Assembly (NCBI RefSeq): GCF_900106955.1
Contig: NZ_FNNI01000002.1
Location: 1 to 64,000, forward strand
DNA length: 64,000 nt
Direction of reading: 5' to 3'
Source of the DNA: Aidingimonas halophila
Lineage (GTDB): Bacteria > Pseudomonadota > Gammaproteobacteria > Pseudomonadales > Halomonadaceae
Position 1 is the first letter of the stretch, and each line of letters begins with the position of its first letter. The notes below the pieces were generated by a model. It made no database searches and was not told the origin of the DNA. It saw only the letters and a list, made by a program, of their open reading frames with translations. The position numbers were made by a program, and so were the translations under genes. Shown here piece by piece: positions 1 through 7,609 of this stretch.

Positions 1-1412
1 GTGCGGGTCTTGTGCTCGGGCAGCGCATAGGGCGGCGTGTTCACCGCGTGGTAGGTGCGCCCGGTGATCAGCGGCTGGTCCGGGTCGCCCTCCAGAAAGG
101 AGACGATCACTTCGTGGCCGATGCGCGGCAGGGCGATGCTGCCATAGCCGCCGCCGGCCCAGCCCTGACTCACTCTGAGCCATGCACTCGCCGTGTCGTC
201 GGGGGCGGCATAACGATCCCAGGGGAACTGGACCTTGACCCGCCCGTGGTCGTCGCAGTGGATGTCTTCGCCCTCGGGGCCGACCACGAAGGCGACCTGG
301 GGGCCGTCGACTCTCGGCTTGGGATCGGGTTCGGGCCGCCAGGCGGCGTCACCGGGCGTCAGCACGACCTCGTTATGGTAGCGGGTCATGCCGTCGCTGC
401 CGACGGCGTCCTCTTCCAGCGCTTGAGGCTGTTCGCCGTGATGCACGACACTCACGACCTGCCAGTCGCGGTTGAGCTCGGCGAGGTCGTGATCGGTCAG
501 GCTGAAGCGCCGGCCGGGGGCGAGTTCGGGCAGGTCGCTGTCGGCCTCGGCGGTGACGGCGTCACGCCGCAGATGCTCGAGACGCCCCCGGGTGAAGGGC
601 CGGCCCGAGGCGTCGGCCTTGTAGCGACCGGGATAGTCGTAGTGTTCGTAGTCGGTCCGCTGTCCCTGAGCCTCGAGCTCGCTGCCCACGCGTTCATGCA
701 ACTGGGCGTAGTCGGGCTGCTTGAAGCTGTAATCCTTGAGCGTGACCGAGGCGGGGCGCACCCGCGAGACCTGCCGGAGCCGGCGCACATGCCGTTCGGG
801 GGCGGTGCCGCCGACCCGGGCCTGGTAGGGCAGCGCCCCCAGGGTGGGCATCTGCTGTGGGGCGTCGGTGAATACCAGCCGGTGGCCGCGGTCGTCGAAC
901 GCGTGGAAGTAGCACAGCCCTTCCTCGGCGGCCAGGCGTTCGATGAAGGCGAGATCGGTCTCGCGGTACTGCACGCAGTATTCGCGCTCTTCGGGCTCGC
1001 GGGTGACGGCGAAAGCGACATCGCGGAGACCGCGCTCCTCGCACAGGGTGTGGATGATGGTCAGCGGCGAAACGTGCTGGAAGATACGCGAGTTGTGGCG
1101 CAACGACAGTCGCCACAGGGCGGGTCGCAGGGTCAGGGAATAGAACGTATGGTGATGGCCGCGATCGCCGACCCCGAATTCGCTGACGATGCCCGCGATC
1201 CGGCGCAACGGCTCGCCCTGCTGCCAGAGCGTCAGGGTCATCTCGCGGTCGAGGAAGGCCGCGGGCGCGAGGTCGCCATCGCGGCCGGCGGCCGTGACCT
1301 CGAGCGTGAAGGGGTGCGACAGCTGCTCGGTATGGGTGAAGGCAACGACGGCTAACTCATCGTCGGGGACGCCGGCCCCCTCGAGTGTAAACTGCAGACC
1401 GGTCTGGGCCAT
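1..1412 (-). CDS. vgrG: Type VI secretion tip protein VgrG, 3' end outside window
   Basis: VgrG forms the spike at the tip of the type VI secretion tube and carries effectors out of the cell. The frame is open from an ATG at 1412 to the window edge, giving about 470 residues without a stop. The N-terminal half matches the phage gpD/gp27-like region. Near residues 395-465 lies the gp5-like OB fold, with the usual HCDDHGRVKVQFPWD and GYGSIALPRIGHEVIVSF stretches followed by GDPDQPLITGR. A ribosome binding site AAGGATAG precedes the ATG. The C-terminus, where an effector extension would sit, is outside the window, so it cannot be said whether this is an evolved VgrG. No other T6SS gene is visible, so it may belong to an orphan vgrG-effector island. 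Confidence 0.93.
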   Translation of the reverse strand, partial: MAQTGLQFTLEGAGVPDDELAVVAFTHTEQLSHPFTLEVTAAGRDGDLAPAAFLDREMTLTLWQQGEPLRRIAGIVSEFGVGDRGHHHTFYSLTLRPALWRLSLRHNSRIFQHVSPLTIIHTLCEERGLRDVAFAVTREPEEREYCVQYRETDLAFIERLAAEEGLCYFHAFDDRGHRLVFTDAPQQMPTLGALPYQARVGGTAPERHVRRLRQVSRVRPASVTLKDYSFKQPDYAQLHERVGSELEAQGQRTDYEHYDYPGRYKADASGRPFTRGRLEHLRRDAVTAEADSDLPELAPGRRFSLTDHDLAELNRDWQVVSVVHHGEQPQALEEDAVGSDGMTRYHNEVVLTPGDAAWRPEPDPKPRVDGPQVAFVVGPEGEDIHCDDHGRVKVQFPWDRYAAPDDTASAWLRVSQGWAGGGYGSIALPRIGHEVIVSFLEGDPDQPLITGRTYHAVNTPPYALPEHKTR

Positions 1413-1577
1413 GAAACTATCCTTGTCGTCAGGCGCGGCCGTTACGCTACGACAAGTGAGTCCCTGAGAAAACCGGCCTGACACGGTTCGACTGAGATGG
1501 CTTACACGTATTGTCGGCGATTTCTTACAAAGTCGCGGTCATGCCATGCCGATACCGGCAGATTCCGTATACCGTGT

Positions 1578-2492
1578 TCAGCGCTGATGCAACGTTGCCT
1601 GCGCATCTTCGAGGCACGATGCCGGGCTGGTCTCGGCCATGCTCACCACACTGCCGACGATGATCAGGCAGGGAGACGGTAGCGGCTGAGCCGCCAGCTT
1701 GCCGGGCATGTCGTCCAGCGTTCCCACTAATGCCTGCCGATCGGGCAGGCTGGCGTTGGCGACCAGCATGATCGGCCAGTCATTCGGGAGCCCGGCACGA
1801 CGCAATCCGCCACAGATGGCAGCGACCTTGGACAGCCCCATGTAGAACACCAGGGTTTCATCGGTACGCGCGAGCGAGTGCCAATCCGGTTCGCCGCCTT
1901 CACGACAGAGCTGGGCAGTGACGAAACGCAATTGCTGGGCATGGCCACGATCAGTCAGGGGGATCCCCACCTCGGCGCCGGCCGCTGAGGCAGCAGTAAT
2001 ACCGGGAACGATTTGGGCGGGAATGTTGGTTTCACCCAAGGCGGCAAGTTCCTCGCCCATGCGACCGAACACACCGGGATCGCCGCCTTTGAGACGAACG
2101 ACCGACTTGCCCTCACGGGCGAGCTTGACCAGACGCGCGCCGATCTCGGCCTGAGGAACGCTATGATGGCCGCTCGCCTTGCCCACGTAATAGCGCTCGG
2201 TGCCGGCAGGAATCAGTGACAGGACGTCATCGCCGATGAGGCGATCGTAGACGATGGCATCGGCCTGTTGCAGCAGTCGTACCGCCTTGAGCGTCAACAG
2301 TTCGACATCGCCACTGCCCGCCCCGACCAGATAGACCATACCAGGTCGGCAGTCACCGCACAGTCGCGCCGGCAGCGGCGAATCACGGCCGGTCGCTTGA
2401 GACAGACCGTCGAGATAGCGCGAGACTCCCTGGCTCATGCGAGCGAGGAACTCAGGCCACTTCCGTTTCAGGTGTCGTTGCAGAGTGCGCAT
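1578..2492 (-). CDS. cobA: Uroporphyrinogen-III C-methyltransferase (SUMT)
   Basis: SUMT methylates uroporphyrinogen III twice with SAM to give precorrin-2, the first step to siroheme. The family start VYLVGAGSGDVELLTLKA is at about residue 52, followed by YDRLIGDDVL, VRLKGGDPGVFGRMGEE and the VPGITAASAAGAEVGIPLTDR motif. The protein is about 304 residues, a single-domain SUMT with a roughly 50-residue N-terminal extension and no CysG-like dehydrogenase domain. The start at 2492 is chosen because GAGGAG lies 8 bases upstream; an in-frame codon at 2510 is less well placed. It overlaps the end of nasA by about 40 bases, so the two are probably one transcript. The operon context supports siroheme supply for the NirB nitrite reductase encoded nearby. 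Confidence 0.93.
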   Translation of the reverse strand: MRTLQRHLKRKWPEFLARMSQGVSRYLDGLSQATGRDSPLPARLCGDCRPGMVYLVGAGSGDVELLTLKAVRLLQQADAIVYDRLIGDDVLSLIPAGTERYYVGKASGHHSVPQAEIGARLVKLAREGKSVVRLKGGDPGVFGRMGEELAALGETNIPAQIVPGITAASAAGAEVGIPLTDRGHAQQLRFVTAQLCREGGEPDWHSLARTDETLVFYMGLSKVAAICGGLRRAGLPNDWPIMLVANASLPDRQALVGTLDDMPGKLAAQPLPSPCLIIVGSVVSMAETSPASCLEDAQATLHQR

Positions 2493-5217
2493 GAGTGCTC
2501 TCCTCTTCAATCAGGGATTTCAATTCAGGAACGCAGGAGCCGCACTGGGTACCGCACGCCAGCCGGGCCCCCAGCGCCTCGACGCTGGCATCACCTTCGC
2601 GAATGGCCTCGACGATGGCCTTCTGGCCGACCTGATGGCAGCTACACACCAGCGGACCATTATCGGCTTCCCCCGATTCGCAACCGGCCAGCAGGCGGCG
2701 ACGCTGATTGTCATCGAGCCGCTCACCGGCTTGCGCGTCGGCAAAGCGGTCATCCAGCCAGTTCATGCCGGGTAATTCACAGGGCGGCGCCACCATCAAC
2801 CACCAACACAACCGGCCGTCCTCGATACCGGCAGCACGCAGTCGACCGCTGGCGGGATCGTCGCACCACAGCGAGGGAGACACCGGCAGGAGTTCCTCCA
2901 CCCAGGCCAGCCAGTCACGGCGTTCGCCTGGCTCACCACCGGCCAACTGCAACCGCTGGCAATGCCCCAACGGGATACGGGTCCAGTAGCGGTTGCCCTC
3001 CTGCCAGTCGGTGTCACACCTCAGTGATTCCGCCACCAGCAACGTGGCTTCCCAGCCGACCGACAGTGGCGCCAGCGACACCGCCCCATGCTTGGCTTCC
3101 GGCTGCCCGGACAGGGAATCGATGTGGGCCTCCAGCAGTCCGCCGGTACGGGCAGCCATGCTGAAACGGTCGGTCCAGTGAATGGGAATGAACACCTCGC
3201 CGCGACGCTGGCCCTTGGAGAGACGTATGCGTCCGCAATACTCCCCTGTCCGGCTGGTCAGGCACGCCAGTTGCTGATCGCTTACTCCCAGCGCTGCGGC
3301 ATCGGCGGGACTCACTTCGATGAAGGGCTCGGCACGATGATTCATCAGTCGCGGTGCGCGGGCGGTCCGCGTCATGGTGTGCCACTGGTCGCGGACACGT
3401 CCGGTATTGAGGCGCAGTGGGCGTGCCGCACTCAGGGCCTGTTCAGGGGCTCGGGGACGCACGGGCACCAATGCGGCGTGCCCCGTCGGTGTCGCGAAGT
3501 GGCCATCCTCGAACAAGCGCTCTGTACCGAACGGTGCGGCACGATTGACCGGCCACTGGATCGGCGTCAGCGCATCGTAAGCGGCCCGGTCCATGCCTGC
3601 CAGTCCCGAGATATCGAACAACCGGGATCCTTCACCCGTATTCTCGAAACCGGATAGCCGGGCGTGTTCATCGAATATCTCACCGGGATGCGTGTACGCG
3701 AAGGCGGCATCGAAGCCCAATCGTTTCGCCACCTCGACCATGATCCACCAGTCATGGCGCGCCTCGCCGGGTGGTGGCAGCATGCCGCGTTGACGAGAGA
3801 TGCGTCGCTCTGAGTTGGTGACGGTGCCATCCTTCTCGGACCAGGACGTCGCCGGCAAGACGATATCGGCATAGTCCATCAGATCGGTATCGGCCATGCA
3901 GTCGGAGACGATCACCAACGGGCATTTGGCAAGCGCTGCCCGCACTCGATTGGCGTCGGGCAGGCTGACCGCCGGGTTGGTCGCCATGATCCACACCGCC
4001 TGGATCTCGCCGCGCTCCACGGCATTGAACAGTTCCACCGCCTTGTAACCGGGACTGTTCGGGAGCCGCGGCGTCAGATCGCCGGTGGTCCAGAAGCGGG
4101 TCACTCGCTCGATGGCACCAGGGGTGTGATAATCCATGTGGGCCGCCAACTGGTTGGCCAGGCCGCCGACTTCACGACCGCCCATGGCATTGGGCTGGCC
4201 GGTGATCGAGAACGGCCCGGCACCGGGCAATCCGAGCTTGCCGCCGGCCAGGTGGCAATTGATGATGGCATTGCACTTGTCGGTGCCACTGGTGGACTGG
4301 TTGATCCCCTGCGAGTAGAGCGTGACGACGTGCAACTGGCTGGCGAACCAGTAGAAGAAGGTTTCAAGGGCTTCGCTATCGAGATCACAATCGGCGGCAA
4401 TCGCCTCGATACGGGGATCGTCTTCGCGTGCGGCCGCCAGGGCTTCGTCCAACCCTGCGGTATGCTTTTCCAGGTAGATGGTATCGAGACGCTGCTTGTC
4501 GGCCATCCAGGCCAGCAATCCATTGAACAAGCGGGCATCACTGCCTGGCTTGAGCCCCAGATAGAGATCGGCGATCTCGCAGGTATCGGTCACACGCGGA
4601 TCGATCACCACGACCCGCAGCAAGGGATTACGCTGCTTGGCTGCTTTCAAGCGCTGGTAAAGCACCGGATGGTTCCAGGCCAGGTTCGAGCCGACCAGCA
4701 CGACCAGTTCGGCCTCTTCGATATCTTCATAACTGCATGGCACGGCATCGGCCCCGAATGCCCGTTTGTAGGCGGCGACGGCGGACGCCATGCAGAGTCG
4801 CGAATTGGTATCCAGATGCGGCGTCCCGAGAAAGCCCTTGAACAGCTTGTTGGCGACATAATAGTCCTCGGTCAATAACTGACCGGAGAGATACGCAGCC
4901 ACGGCGGCATCGCCATGCTCGGTACGGGTGGCGGCCAGACGGCTGGCGACGCTGTCGAGTGCCGTGTCCCAGTCCACCTCACGACCGTCAACCCGAGGCC
5001 GGGTCAATCGCCCATGATGGCCGAGCGTCTCGTGCAGGGCCGAGCCCTTGACGCAGAGACGCCCGAAGTTGGCGGGATGGTCGCGATCGCCCTGCACCGA
5101 GGTCACCATGTCGCCATCATGGATCACCTCCACACCGCACCCGACTCCGCAATAGGGGCAGGTGGTACATATTCGTTGTCCGGACGTGGGCGCCGGCTTG
5201 TCCGTGGGCTGATGCAT
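2452..5217 (-). CDS. nasA: Assimilatory nitrate reductase catalytic subunit
   Basis: NasA reduces nitrate to nitrite in the cytoplasm using bis-MGD molybdenum and iron-sulfur centres. The N-terminus carries the [4Fe-4S] ligands in CPYCGVGCG (C20, C23, C27) and RLCVKGS (C53). The molybdopterin oxidoreductase body follows, with SRLCMASAVAAYKRAFGAD, GINQSTSGTDKCNAI and the dinucleotide-binding domain near LRLNTGRVRDQWHTMTRT. The last 70 residues add a BFD-like [2Fe-2S] domain (CSCH, CGTQCGSC), as in Klebsiella-type NasA. The start at 5217 is preceded by GGAGG, giving 921 residues; a longer in-frame reading to 5349 would run through the regulatory leader. It is divergent from nasT-nasS and probably cotranscribed with cobA. 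A leader terminator sits directly before the ribosome binding site. Confidence 0.96.
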   Translation of the reverse strand: MHQPTDKPAPTSGQRICTTCPYCGVGCGVEVIHDGDMVTSVQGDRDHPANFGRLCVKGSALHETLGHHGRLTRPRVDGREVDWDTALDSVASRLAATRTEHGDAAVAAYLSGQLLTEDYYVANKLFKGFLGTPHLDTNSRLCMASAVAAYKRAFGADAVPCSYEDIEEAELVVLVGSNLAWNHPVLYQRLKAAKQRNPLLRVVVIDPRVTDTCEIADLYLGLKPGSDARLFNGLLAWMADKQRLDTIYLEKHTAGLDEALAAAREDDPRIEAIAADCDLDSEALETFFYWFASQLHVVTLYSQGINQSTSGTDKCNAIINCHLAGGKLGLPGAGPFSITGQPNAMGGREVGGLANQLAAHMDYHTPGAIERVTRFWTTGDLTPRLPNSPGYKAVELFNAVERGEIQAVWIMATNPAVSLPDANRVRAALAKCPLVIVSDCMADTDLMDYADIVLPATSWSEKDGTVTNSERRISRQRGMLPPPGEARHDWWIMVEVAKRLGFDAAFAYTHPGEIFDEHARLSGFENTGEGSRLFDISGLAGMDRAAYDALTPIQWPVNRAAPFGTERLFEDGHFATPTGHAALVPVRPRAPEQALSAARPLRLNTGRVRDQWHTMTRTARAPRLMNHRAEPFIEVSPADAAALGVSDQQLACLTSRTGEYCGRIRLSKGQRRGEVFIPIHWTDRFSMAARTGGLLEAHIDSLSGQPEAKHGAVSLAPLSVGWEATLLVAESLRCDTDWQEGNRYWTRIPLGHCQRLQLAGGEPGERRDWLAWVEELLPVSPSLWCDDPASGRLRAAGIEDGRLCWWLMVAPPCELPGMNWLDDRFADAQAGERLDDNQRRRLLAGCESGEADNGPLVCSCHQVGQKAIVEAIREGDASVEALGARLACGTQCGSCVPELKSLIEEESTHAHSATTPETEVA

Positions 5218-5233
5218 TGGGCCCTCCAAGAAC

Positions 5234-5281
5234 AAAAAACGCCCAGACCGGTACCCGGAAGAGTACCGACACTGGACGTCA
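5234..5281 (-). terminator. Leader terminator (attenuator) upstream of nasA
   Basis: On the minus strand, an imperfect hairpin built on CGGTAC and GTACCG, with GACGTCC pairing to GGGCG further out, is followed by six T (the A-run at 5234-5239). It ends only 17 bases before the nasA ATG and just before its GGAGG. An intrinsic terminator inside the 5' leader, rather than after a gene, points to control by antitermination. This matches the role known for NasT/NasR ANTAR proteins. Confidence 0.75.
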
Positions 5282-5308
5282 TTGCCTGATATGCAGATGA
5301 ATTCGTGG

Positions 5309-5346
5309 CGGATCGTCGCTGACCCGAGGGCGGTATCATGTCGCCC
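5309..5346 (-). promoter_or_regulatory. Candidate NasT-binding hairpins in the nasA leader
   Basis: Two hairpins lie between the promoter and the terminator. The distal one (5346-5328) is GGGCG/CGCCC around a loop containing CATGAT. The next (5326-5309) is a 6-bp stem CGGGTC/GATCCG with the hexaloop AGCGAC. A at loop position 1 and G at position 4 are the known signature of ANTAR targets. The second hairpin fits that rule; the first does not fit it exactly. The assignment is inferred from this and from the adjacent nasT gene. Confidence 0.55.
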
Positions 5347-5368
5347 CACTCACTTTCTTGCCTACAAG

Positions 5369-5385
5369 AAGCAATAGACATGCCA
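5369..5385 (-). promoter_or_regulatory. Sigma-54-type promoter for nasA-cobA
   Basis: The minus strand reads TGGCAT-N5-TTGCTT, close to the sigma-54 consensus TGGCAC-N5-TTGCW. Predicted initiation near 5358 would place the leader hairpins about 12 bases into the RNA. Sigma-54 and NtrC control is established for Klebsiella and Azotobacter nas genes. Confidence 0.6.
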
Positions 5386-5623
5386 TTCCACCGGAAAATG
5401 GCGCCGGAAATACGGTAAAAGAGAGAGTTAAGTCCCGACGTCTATTGAGGCACAACAGCCGTCGAGGTCGATCGATGGCACGTTCTGCACCAGAGAATGG
5501 CAAAACGCCCGGAACAAGCACCCGTTTGACGCAACCCAGATCGCGATCTTGGTCTGTTAACGCAGTGACAACAGCGTGCCAATCGCCCTCTTTTAGGGCA
5601 TTTATTCACTCATGGCACCAGAG

Positions 5624-5640
5624 TGGAACATGCCTTGCAT
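5624..5640 (+). promoter_or_regulatory. Sigma-54-type promoter for nasT-nasS
   Basis: TGGAAC-N5-TTGCAT matches the -24/-12 consensus with one change, 33 bases before the nasT ATG. The divergent nasA promoter faces it about 240 bases away. Between the two, TGCACC at 5486-5491 resembles an NtrC half-site and could serve both promoters; that part is weak. Nothing else coding is visible between 5386 and 5623. Confidence 0.5.
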
Positions 5641-5672
5641 GGTACGGATACAATTACCGTGCGCCAGTTTCG

Positions 5673-6290
5673 ATGAGTGAGCCAACGCCCATGCCTGCAG
5701 CTTCAGCACTGAAAGTTCTGTTGGTCGACGATGAAGTCGTGCGCGCCGCGATGGTCGAGGAAGCCCTGGCCAGTGAAGGACACCAGGTGATCTGCCACTT
5801 GACCAGTCCTGCCAGTCTCAACGACATGGTCCGGCGCCACCAGCCCGATGTCGTGATCATCGACATGGAATCGCCCGACCGCGACACCCTGGAAAGCATG
5901 TCGCAACTCAACCGAGAAAACCCCAAGCCCGTGGTGTTCTTCGCCGATGAACACGACCCCGACACCATGCAGGCGGCACTCAAGGCCGGAGTCAGTGCCT
6001 ATGTGGTCGATGGACTGGTGCAAAGCCGCGTCAAGACCATCATCGATGTCGCGATCACTCGCTTCGAGGCCTTCCAGTCAATGCGCCAGGAACTCGACAA
6101 GGCGCGCAATCAACTCGCCGAACGCAAACGTATCGAACGTGCCAAGGGGCTGTTGATGAAGCATCAAGGCTGCGATGAAGAGGAGGCCTATCGCATGCTG
6201 CGCAAGATCGCCATGGACCGGGGGCAACGGATTGCCCAGGTAGCCAATAGCGTCATCGATATTCTTGAAGGTCTGGAGAAAGGTTCATGA
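5673..6290 (+). CDS. nasT: NasT: ANTAR-domain response regulator (transcription antiterminator)
   Basis: NasT binds hairpins in nas leader RNAs and lets RNA polymerase pass a terminator; without nitrate it is held by NasS. The 205-residue protein has a receiver domain starting at KVLLVDDEVVRAAMVEEAL. A C-terminal ANTAR domain reads ERKRIERAKGLLMKHQGCDE then EEAYRMLRKIAMDRGQRIAQ. The start at 5673 is chosen because the receiver begins just after it and the frame further upstream has no domain content and runs through the promoter; the ribosome binding site is weak. nasS starts inside the stop codon (ATGA), so the two are translationally coupled. The two nearby leaders with terminators are its likely targets. 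Confidence 0.93.
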   Translation: MSEPTPMPAASALKVLLVDDEVVRAAMVEEALASEGHQVICHLTSPASLNDMVRRHQPDVVIIDMESPDRDTLESMSQLNRENPKPVVFFADEHDPDTMQAALKAGVSAYVVDGLVQSRVKTIIDVAITRFEAFQSMRQELDKARNQLAERKRIERAKGLLMKHQGCDEEEAYRMLRKIAMDRGQRIAQVANSVIDILEGLEKGS

Positions 6291-7315
6291 ACGATATACC
6301 CAAGGCCGAACTGGATCGGCTGCAACTCGGCTTCGTTCCCCTGCTCGATTGTGCCTTGCCGGTCGTCGCGCGCGAGGGCGGCTTCTTCGCCGAGGAAGGC
6401 ATCGAGGTGACGCTGCTGCGCCAGAATGCCTGGGCAACGCTACGCGACAAAGTCGCCGCGGGCCTGCTCGACGGTGCACACATGCTCGCCCCCTTGCCGT
6501 TGGCGATGAGTCTGGGGCTCGGCCGCGCCCCGTGCGACATGCTGGCGCCGATGCTGCTTAGCCGTAACGGCAATACCATCGTACTGTCGGAAGCGCTAGC
6601 CGATGCGGCCAAGGCCGCACTGACGGATGACCCTGCTGCCAGTGCCCGCGCCCTGGGCGATTATCTCCGGAAGCATCACCAGGCGGCCCGCCCCCGGCTG
6701 GCCATGGTCTACCCCTACTCCTGTCATCACTACCAACTCAGCCATTGGCTGGATCTCGGTCATATCCGTCCCGATCGAGACGTCGATGTGATCGCCATGC
6801 CGCCCCCACAAGTGGTCGATGCCATGCGTGATGGTACCATCGACGGTTTCTGCGTCGGCGAGCCCTGGGGATCGCTGGCCGAAGCCGAAGGAGTCGGGCG
6901 GCTCGTTGCCACCAGCGCGCAATTGTGGCCCGATCATGCCGAGAAGGTATTGGGGGTGACTCGCTCATGGGTGCACCGCTATCCCGCCACACTGACACGG
7001 GTCATGCGTGCACTGCTCCAGGCAAGCAACTGGTTGGCGAGCGATCCCGCACACAGTGACCGTGCACTCGAATGGCTTGCCCTTCCCCCTTACCTGGATC
7101 GCTCGGTGTCCCATCTAGCGCACTTCGCCCTGGATGAGCCCCCCATCCGGCAACGGTTAGCCGGACCCGACCTCCTGCGCCCCGACCCGACAGCCATGGC
7201 GCATGTCGCCGAGTATATCGATCAGCATATGCGCAGTAACGGACGGCGACTGGATCACGATACCCTCGCCGAATGTTACAGCCCCGTGCATTACGACCAT
7301 CTGGCGCACCAGTAG
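6287..7315 (+). CDS. nasS: NasS: cytoplasmic nitrate-sensing partner of NasT
   Basis: NasS belongs to the NrtA/CmpA substrate-binding family but works in the cytoplasm as a nitrate sensor that sequesters NasT. The 342-residue sequence has no signal peptide or lipobox. It starts directly with the fold: LQLGFVPLLDCALPVVAREG, then GGFFAEEGIEVTLL, and later IDGFCVGEPWG, all typical of NrtA-like proteins. It overlaps nasT by four bases. No permease or ATPase of a nitrate ABC transporter lies next to it, which supports a regulatory rather than a transport role. Confidence 0.92.
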   Translation: MNDIPKAELDRLQLGFVPLLDCALPVVAREGGFFAEEGIEVTLLRQNAWATLRDKVAAGLLDGAHMLAPLPLAMSLGLGRAPCDMLAPMLLSRNGNTIVLSEALADAAKAALTDDPAASARALGDYLRKHHQAARPRLAMVYPYSCHHYQLSHWLDLGHIRPDRDVDVIAMPPPQVVDAMRDGTIDGFCVGEPWGSLAEAEGVGRLVATSAQLWPDHAEKVLGVTRSWVHRYPATLTRVMRALLQASNWLASDPAHSDRALEWLALPPYLDRSVSHLAHFALDEPPIRQRLAGPDLLRPDPTAMAHVAEYIDQHMRSNGRRLDHDTLAECYSPVHYDHLAHQ

Positions 7316-7427
7316 CGTGCACGACGTGGCGGTATCTACCGCCACGCCAATCCCTCCGTATGGACATAACACCCTGATAGTAAATCGAATTGTCTTTATT
7401 TCCGGCATCCTGGCCGGGTTCTTGAAT
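7304..7427 (+). promoter_or_regulatory. Candidate NtrC site and sigma-54-like promoter for nasC-nirBD
   Basis: GCGCAC (7304-7309) and GTGCAC (7317-7322) form an NtrC-like inverted repeat overlapping the end of nasS. About 90 bases on, TGGCCG-N5-TTGAAT (7411-7427) has sigma-54 spacing but lacks the C of the -12 GC. Initiation near 7437 would start the RNA just before the leader hairpins, as at nasA. The weak -12 box keeps this tentative. Confidence 0.35.
7325..7346 (+). terminator. Hairpin after nasS
   Basis: CGTGGCGGTA and TACCGCCACG form a perfect 10-bp inverted repeat with a 2-base centre, starting 10 bases after the nasS stop. No T-run follows, so it may be a weak terminator or RNA-stabilising hairpin at the end of nasTS. 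Confidence 0.4.
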
Positions 7428-7443
7428 AATGACAGATAGATTC

Positions 7444-7511
7444 CGTCGTCCATGATGTGACGACGCCAAAATTCAAGGCGGCGCGACCGCCAGGTAGTCA
7501 AAGGCGACTGC
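7444..7511 (+). promoter_or_regulatory. Candidate NasT-binding hairpins in the nasC-nirBD leader
   Basis: CGTCGTC/GACGACG (7444-7465) closes a loop containing CATGAT, the same loop core as in the nasA leader. GGCGG/CCGCC (7477-7491) follows. Then GTAGTC/GACTGC (7494-7511, one G-U pair) closes the hexaloop AAAGGC, with A at position 1 and G at position 4, as required for ANTAR recognition. A terminator begins 20 bases later. Confidence 0.55.
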
Positions 7512-7530
7512 CAACGAACGAGTGTGACGA

Positions 7531-7585
7531 AGACGTCTCTTCATGCCCCTTGATCACAGGCGGGCATGCAGGGACGTCTTTTTTT
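7531..7585 (+). terminator. Leader terminator (attenuator) upstream of nasC-nirBD
   Basis: AGACGTC (7531-7537) and CATGCCC (7542-7548) pair with GGGCATG (7562-7568) and GACGTCT (7573-7579), giving a stem of about 17 bp with one mismatch. A run of seven T follows. The structure ends 15 bases before GGAGG and 24 bases before the ATG at 7610, so it is a leader attenuator rather than an end-of-gene terminator. Confidence 0.85.
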
Positions 7586-7609
7586 ATGGGATTCACCGAA
7601 GGAGGCATC

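Noticed and set aside
12-1355. Long plus-strand frame opposite vgrG
   Set aside because: It is the antisense shadow of vgrG; the minus strand has the VgrG domains and a ribosome binding site.
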